A stretch of DNA of 48,672 bases from NCBI RefSeq assembly GCF_937129435.1, contig NZ_CAKZNF010000027.1, positions 1-48,672 on the forward strand, given 5' to 3'. Source of the DNA: an uncultured Parasphingopyxis sp. GTDB lineage: Bacteria; Pseudomonadota; Alphaproteobacteria; Sphingomonadales; Sphingomonadaceae. Under the pieces are notes generated by a model that searched no databases, was not told the DNA's origin, and was given only the letters and a program-made list of their open reading frames with translations. Below, in pieces: positions 46,665 through 48,672 of the stretch. Position numbers and translations under genes: made by a program. Each line of letters begins with the position of its first letter. Position 1 is the stretch's first letter.

Positions 46665-47285
46665 ATGACGGAGCAGCGATCAACGGCGGGCGAAGCGCGA
46701 AAACCATCCGAGGATCGGAGGGCCGAACTTGTCGCGAGCGCGGCGGACCAGATCGTCGCCATCGGATCGACCGCCATCTCGCTCAACGCCGTCAGCGAGG
46801 CGGTCGGCGCCAGCCGTGCCCTTGTCTATGCCTATTTCTCCGATCGCGACGCGCTCGTCGCGGCCGTGCTCGAGGATCATATCGAGAAGCTCGAGGCGTT
46901 GGGGCTGCGCCACGCGGCGCGCGGCGCGACTGCGGTGGAGCGCGGTTGTGCGACCGCCGACGTCTATCTGAGGCATGTGATCGCGCACGGCCCGATCCTC
47001 CGCTTCATCCTGCGCGACAGCCATTTGATGAAGCGGATCGGCACGCAGGTCGGCGGTTTCAGGATCGGCATCATGCTCGCGCTCGCGCAGATCGCGCGGC
47101 GCGACCTTGCCCTGCTGCCTCGCGAGGCAATGGCGCTGGCCGAGATGATGAGCGCGATACCCGAGGAGCTGGGGCGGCTATGCCGTGCGGGCGAGCTCGA
47201 CGCCGATGATGCGCAGGCGACCTGCGCGCGGCTGGTCGAAGCGGGAATTCGCGGGCTGACGCCGTCGCGGGAATCAACCGGCTGA
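46665..47285 (+). CDS. TetR-family regulator 2
   Basis: A 206-aa regulator. Its DNA-binding domain is at about residues 20-65 (AADQIVAIGSTAISLNAVSE, AVGASRALVYAYFSDRDALV). The C-terminal half is helical. The start at 46665 has no strong RBS; the longer frame from 46191 overlaps the amidohydrolase out of frame and is rejected. Likely targets are the amidohydrolase_2 gene or nearby genes; this is inference from position. Its 3' end overlaps the convergent membrane gene by 12 bp. Confidence 0.78.
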   Translation: MTEQRSTAGEARKPSEDRRAELVASAADQIVAIGSTAISLNAVSEAVGASRALVYAYFSDRDALVAAVLEDHIEKLEALGLRHAARGATAVERGCATADVYLRHVIAHGPILRFILRDSHLMKRIGTQVGGFRIGIMLALAQIARRDLALLPREAMALAEMMSAIPEELGRLCRAGELDADDAQATCARLVEAGIRGLTPSRESTG

Positions 47286-47879
47286 GGATTCGGCGAGCTT
47301 TGCGTTGCTGCGCATGCCCGCCATGATCACGGCGAGGCAAAGCCCCCATTTTGAAACGATTCCCATTGCGCCTTCGATCTGCAACGCATGGGGGACTGTC
47401 GCAACAACGACGATGGCCGAAAGACTATTAGGACAAGACGCCACGTCGCATAACGCAATCCCGAACGGTGATGCAGAATGACGAGGGCCGCAGTCAGCAC
47501 GATCCCCCGCATCGCCAGCACTCCGTAAACGGAAAAGGCCAGGCGAGACAAGCGGAAGCGCGTCCAGGGTGTCCGGCGGGCTCGTAATGTACAATCCTCC
47601 GACGTGGAGAAATAGGCACGCCACGATCGCCGAACCGACCCATCTGCGCCATTTGCGTTTGGTCGTCAGTTCCGCCCCAGGCAGATATCCCGCGGCGAGC
47701 AATAGCTGTTTCAACAGCAGCGACAGGCCGATGATTCCGGCAAATCCGCCGATGATATAGGCTGTGTCGCGGTAGGCCAGATACGGGCTGTTTGCGGCAA
47801 TCAGGACGGGTCCGGATATCACGATCGTCAGTGCGACCCAAATCGCGATGGCGACAGCGCGTCTTGCGGATTTCGGCAT
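47274..47879 (-). pseudogene. Ferric-reductase-like membrane protein, frameshifted
   Basis: A 201-codon membrane ORF of the MsrQ/ferric reductase-like (PF01794) type. Residues 5-110 hold three hydrophobic segments and HVGGLYITSPPDTLDALPL, with the haem-type His. The frame then becomes non-membrane (SAGDAGDRADCGP), while a different minus frame at 47551-47327 continues the expected sequence (FSVYGVLAMRGIVLTAALVI). The first frame recovers at VVVATVPHALQIEG. Two compensating indels, near 47545 and 47425, would explain this. The protein as read is broken in the middle. It starts 20 bp after the stop of the Tat-exported gene. Confidence 0.65.
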
Positions 47880-47898
47880 GGGCGGACGTTCTGCGGCG

Positions 47899-48432
47899 TC
47901 AAACCGGCGCGAGCATAAACTCCGTACTGACTGACGTATCGCTTGCGCTCGACATGACGGGGCGCAGGAAGACAGTGTCGTACGCGCCGTCATCATAGGC
48001 AAGGTGCGCATGCGGCTGGCCGAAGTTCGGAATGATCTGCTCCATTTCAAGCCGGAAGCTGCCGTCGGCGGCGGTCAGCACGCTGCCGTGATTTCTAGAT
48101 TCCCGTTCTCCGCCCAGCGTTGTCGCGGCCCAGATCTGGATGCGCACGCCCTTCAGCGGGGCGCCGTCGCCTGCGCGGCGAACTGTGCCGGAAACCCAGA
48201 AACCCGTTCCCAGGCGATCGACCATCGGCGCATTCGGTCGGTAGTTGTTGCTGCCGCCGCGCATAGACCGGGTCGGCGCAAGTCCGCTGGCTTTCGCTGG
48301 CGAGAGCAACCCGACGGGTTCCAGCGCGGTGAAGGCGCTCGCCAGGCCGGCGGATACAAGAAAGGAACGACGATTGTAAAAAGGAGATCTCATTGTGGTT
48401 TCGACCTTTACGACCGAATTGTCATCCTCCAT
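47899..48432 (-). CDS. Tat-exported intradiol dioxygenase-like protein
   Basis: A 177-aa protein with a twin-arginine signal (NRRSFLVSAGLASAFTALEP). The mature part resembles the intradiol ring-cleavage/transthyretin-like fold: NYRPNAP (Tyr ligand candidate), GFWVSGTVRRAGDGAPLKGV, IQIWAA, TAADGSFRLEMEQI and PHAHLAY (two His ligands). A second ligand Tyr is not visible, so activity is uncertain. The start at 48432 has GGAAGGGGAC before it; 48393 (MRSPF) is an alternative. It is upstream of the membrane haem-like gene, suggesting a periplasmic redox pair. Confidence 0.6.
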   Translation of the reverse strand: MEDDNSVVKVETTMRSPFYNRRSFLVSAGLASAFTALEPVGLLSPAKASGLAPTRSMRGGSNNYRPNAPMVDRLGTGFWVSGTVRRAGDGAPLKGVRIQIWAATTLGGERESRNHGSVLTAADGSFRLEMEQIIPNFGQPHAHLAYDDGAYDTVFLRPVMSSASDTSVSTEFMLAPV

Positions 48433-48557
48433 GTCCCCTTCCACACAAAGTTACATAACCTGCCTGGGCTACGGAACATGACCGCGGCGCACAATTGTGT
48501 GAGCGCGCCCGTCGCAATCGCTCATTCTTCCCGAATGTTAAGGCCTGATTCGGGAGG
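48433..48557. other. Intergenic region at the right edge
   Basis: Short stretch with no gene. It likely holds the promoter of the Tat-exported gene on the minus strand. CGCACAATTGTGTGAGCG at 48488-48505 is an imperfect palindrome (ACAATTGT core) that might be an operator. Confidence 0.4.
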
Positions 48558-48671
48558 TCATACAAACCCGAGAGCTTTTCCGAGTTTGTGCGCGAACCCG
48601 ATTTCCGGAACGGGCCAGGAAGCGCCCAGATTGCTGTCGGCCACCCGCGATGGCGGATTCGTGTCAGGCTC
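48558..48671 (-). CDS. C-terminal end of an unidentified gene (partial)
   Basis: A 37-codon open frame running in from the right edge on the minus strand and ending at TGA (48560-48558), reading SNLGASWPVPEIGFAHKLGK near its end. The amino-acid mix looks protein-like but there is no recognised motif, and 37 codons without a stop is weak evidence in GC-rich DNA. It may be the end of a neighbouring gene. Confidence 0.3.
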   Translation of the reverse strand, partial: EPDTNPPSRVADSNLGASWPVPEIGFAHKLGKALGFV

Positions 48672-48672
48672 A

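Overview
The window looks like chromosomal DNA of a sphingomonad-type alphaproteobacterium (Sphingomonadales). This is inferred from gene content: a TonB-dependent receptor next to a TPR-sulfotransferase, a DUF1134/EipA-type periplasmic protein, a PD40-amidohydrolase fusion, many acyl-CoA genes and uniformly high GC. No rRNA or taxon marker is present, so the assignment is provisional.

Layout. 1-6.8 kb: an edge TPR fragment, a secreted amidohydrolase, a TPR-glycosyltransferase, and two Hint-domain genes, the second of which has lost its Hint core. 7.2-11.3 kb: a small integrative element beside tRNA-Ser(GCT), with a P4-type tyrosine integrase, an unknown 226-aa protein, an AlpA-like excisionase/regulator, a PC4-like ssDNA-binding protein and an HUH-type Rep-like protein. 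11.5-16.7 kb: housekeeping genes (DUF1134 protein, RarD, dihydroorotase PyrC, YgfZ, a TetR regulator, a lipoprotein), plus an intergenic sequence at 12500-12634 that can fold into a perfect four-way junction. 16.9-23.7 kb: two tandem secreted beta-propeller paralogues facing aconitase AcnA, which has a palindrome just upstream of its RBS. 23.9-25.5 kb: an AT-rich, apparently foreign two-gene cassette, with a possible OST-HTH/LOTUS-like protein followed by an unknown protein and closed by a strong hairpin. 25.9-29.8 kb: a small unknown gene, a DUF433/PIN-like toxin-antitoxin pair, a small exported peptide, RlmN and FolE.

29.8-33.6 kb: an acyl-CoA catabolic operon, with a paired acyl-CoA dehydrogenase (two different subunits), a truncated enoyl-CoA hydratase and an iron-containing alcohol dehydrogenase. 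33.8-38.7 kb: an IS3-type transposase scrap abutting a TPR-sulfotransferase, then a TonB-dependent receptor split by one in-frame amber codon. 39.1-43.7 kb: a serine beta-lactamase-like lipoprotein and a 1115-aa TolB-propeller/amidohydrolase fusion. 43.9-48.7 kb: a thiolase, an amidohydrolase_2 protein, a second TetR regulator, a frameshifted ferric-reductase-like membrane gene paired with a Tat-exported intradiol-dioxygenase-like protein, and the tail of an edge gene.

The most unusual items are the junction-forming palindrome at 12500-12634, the compact HUH/PC4/AlpA/Int element at tRNA-Ser, the AT-rich two-gene cassette at 23902-25449, and the Hint gene pair that shares a 98-bp identical block while one copy lacks the catalytic core. 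All family names come from motif reading without database searches.
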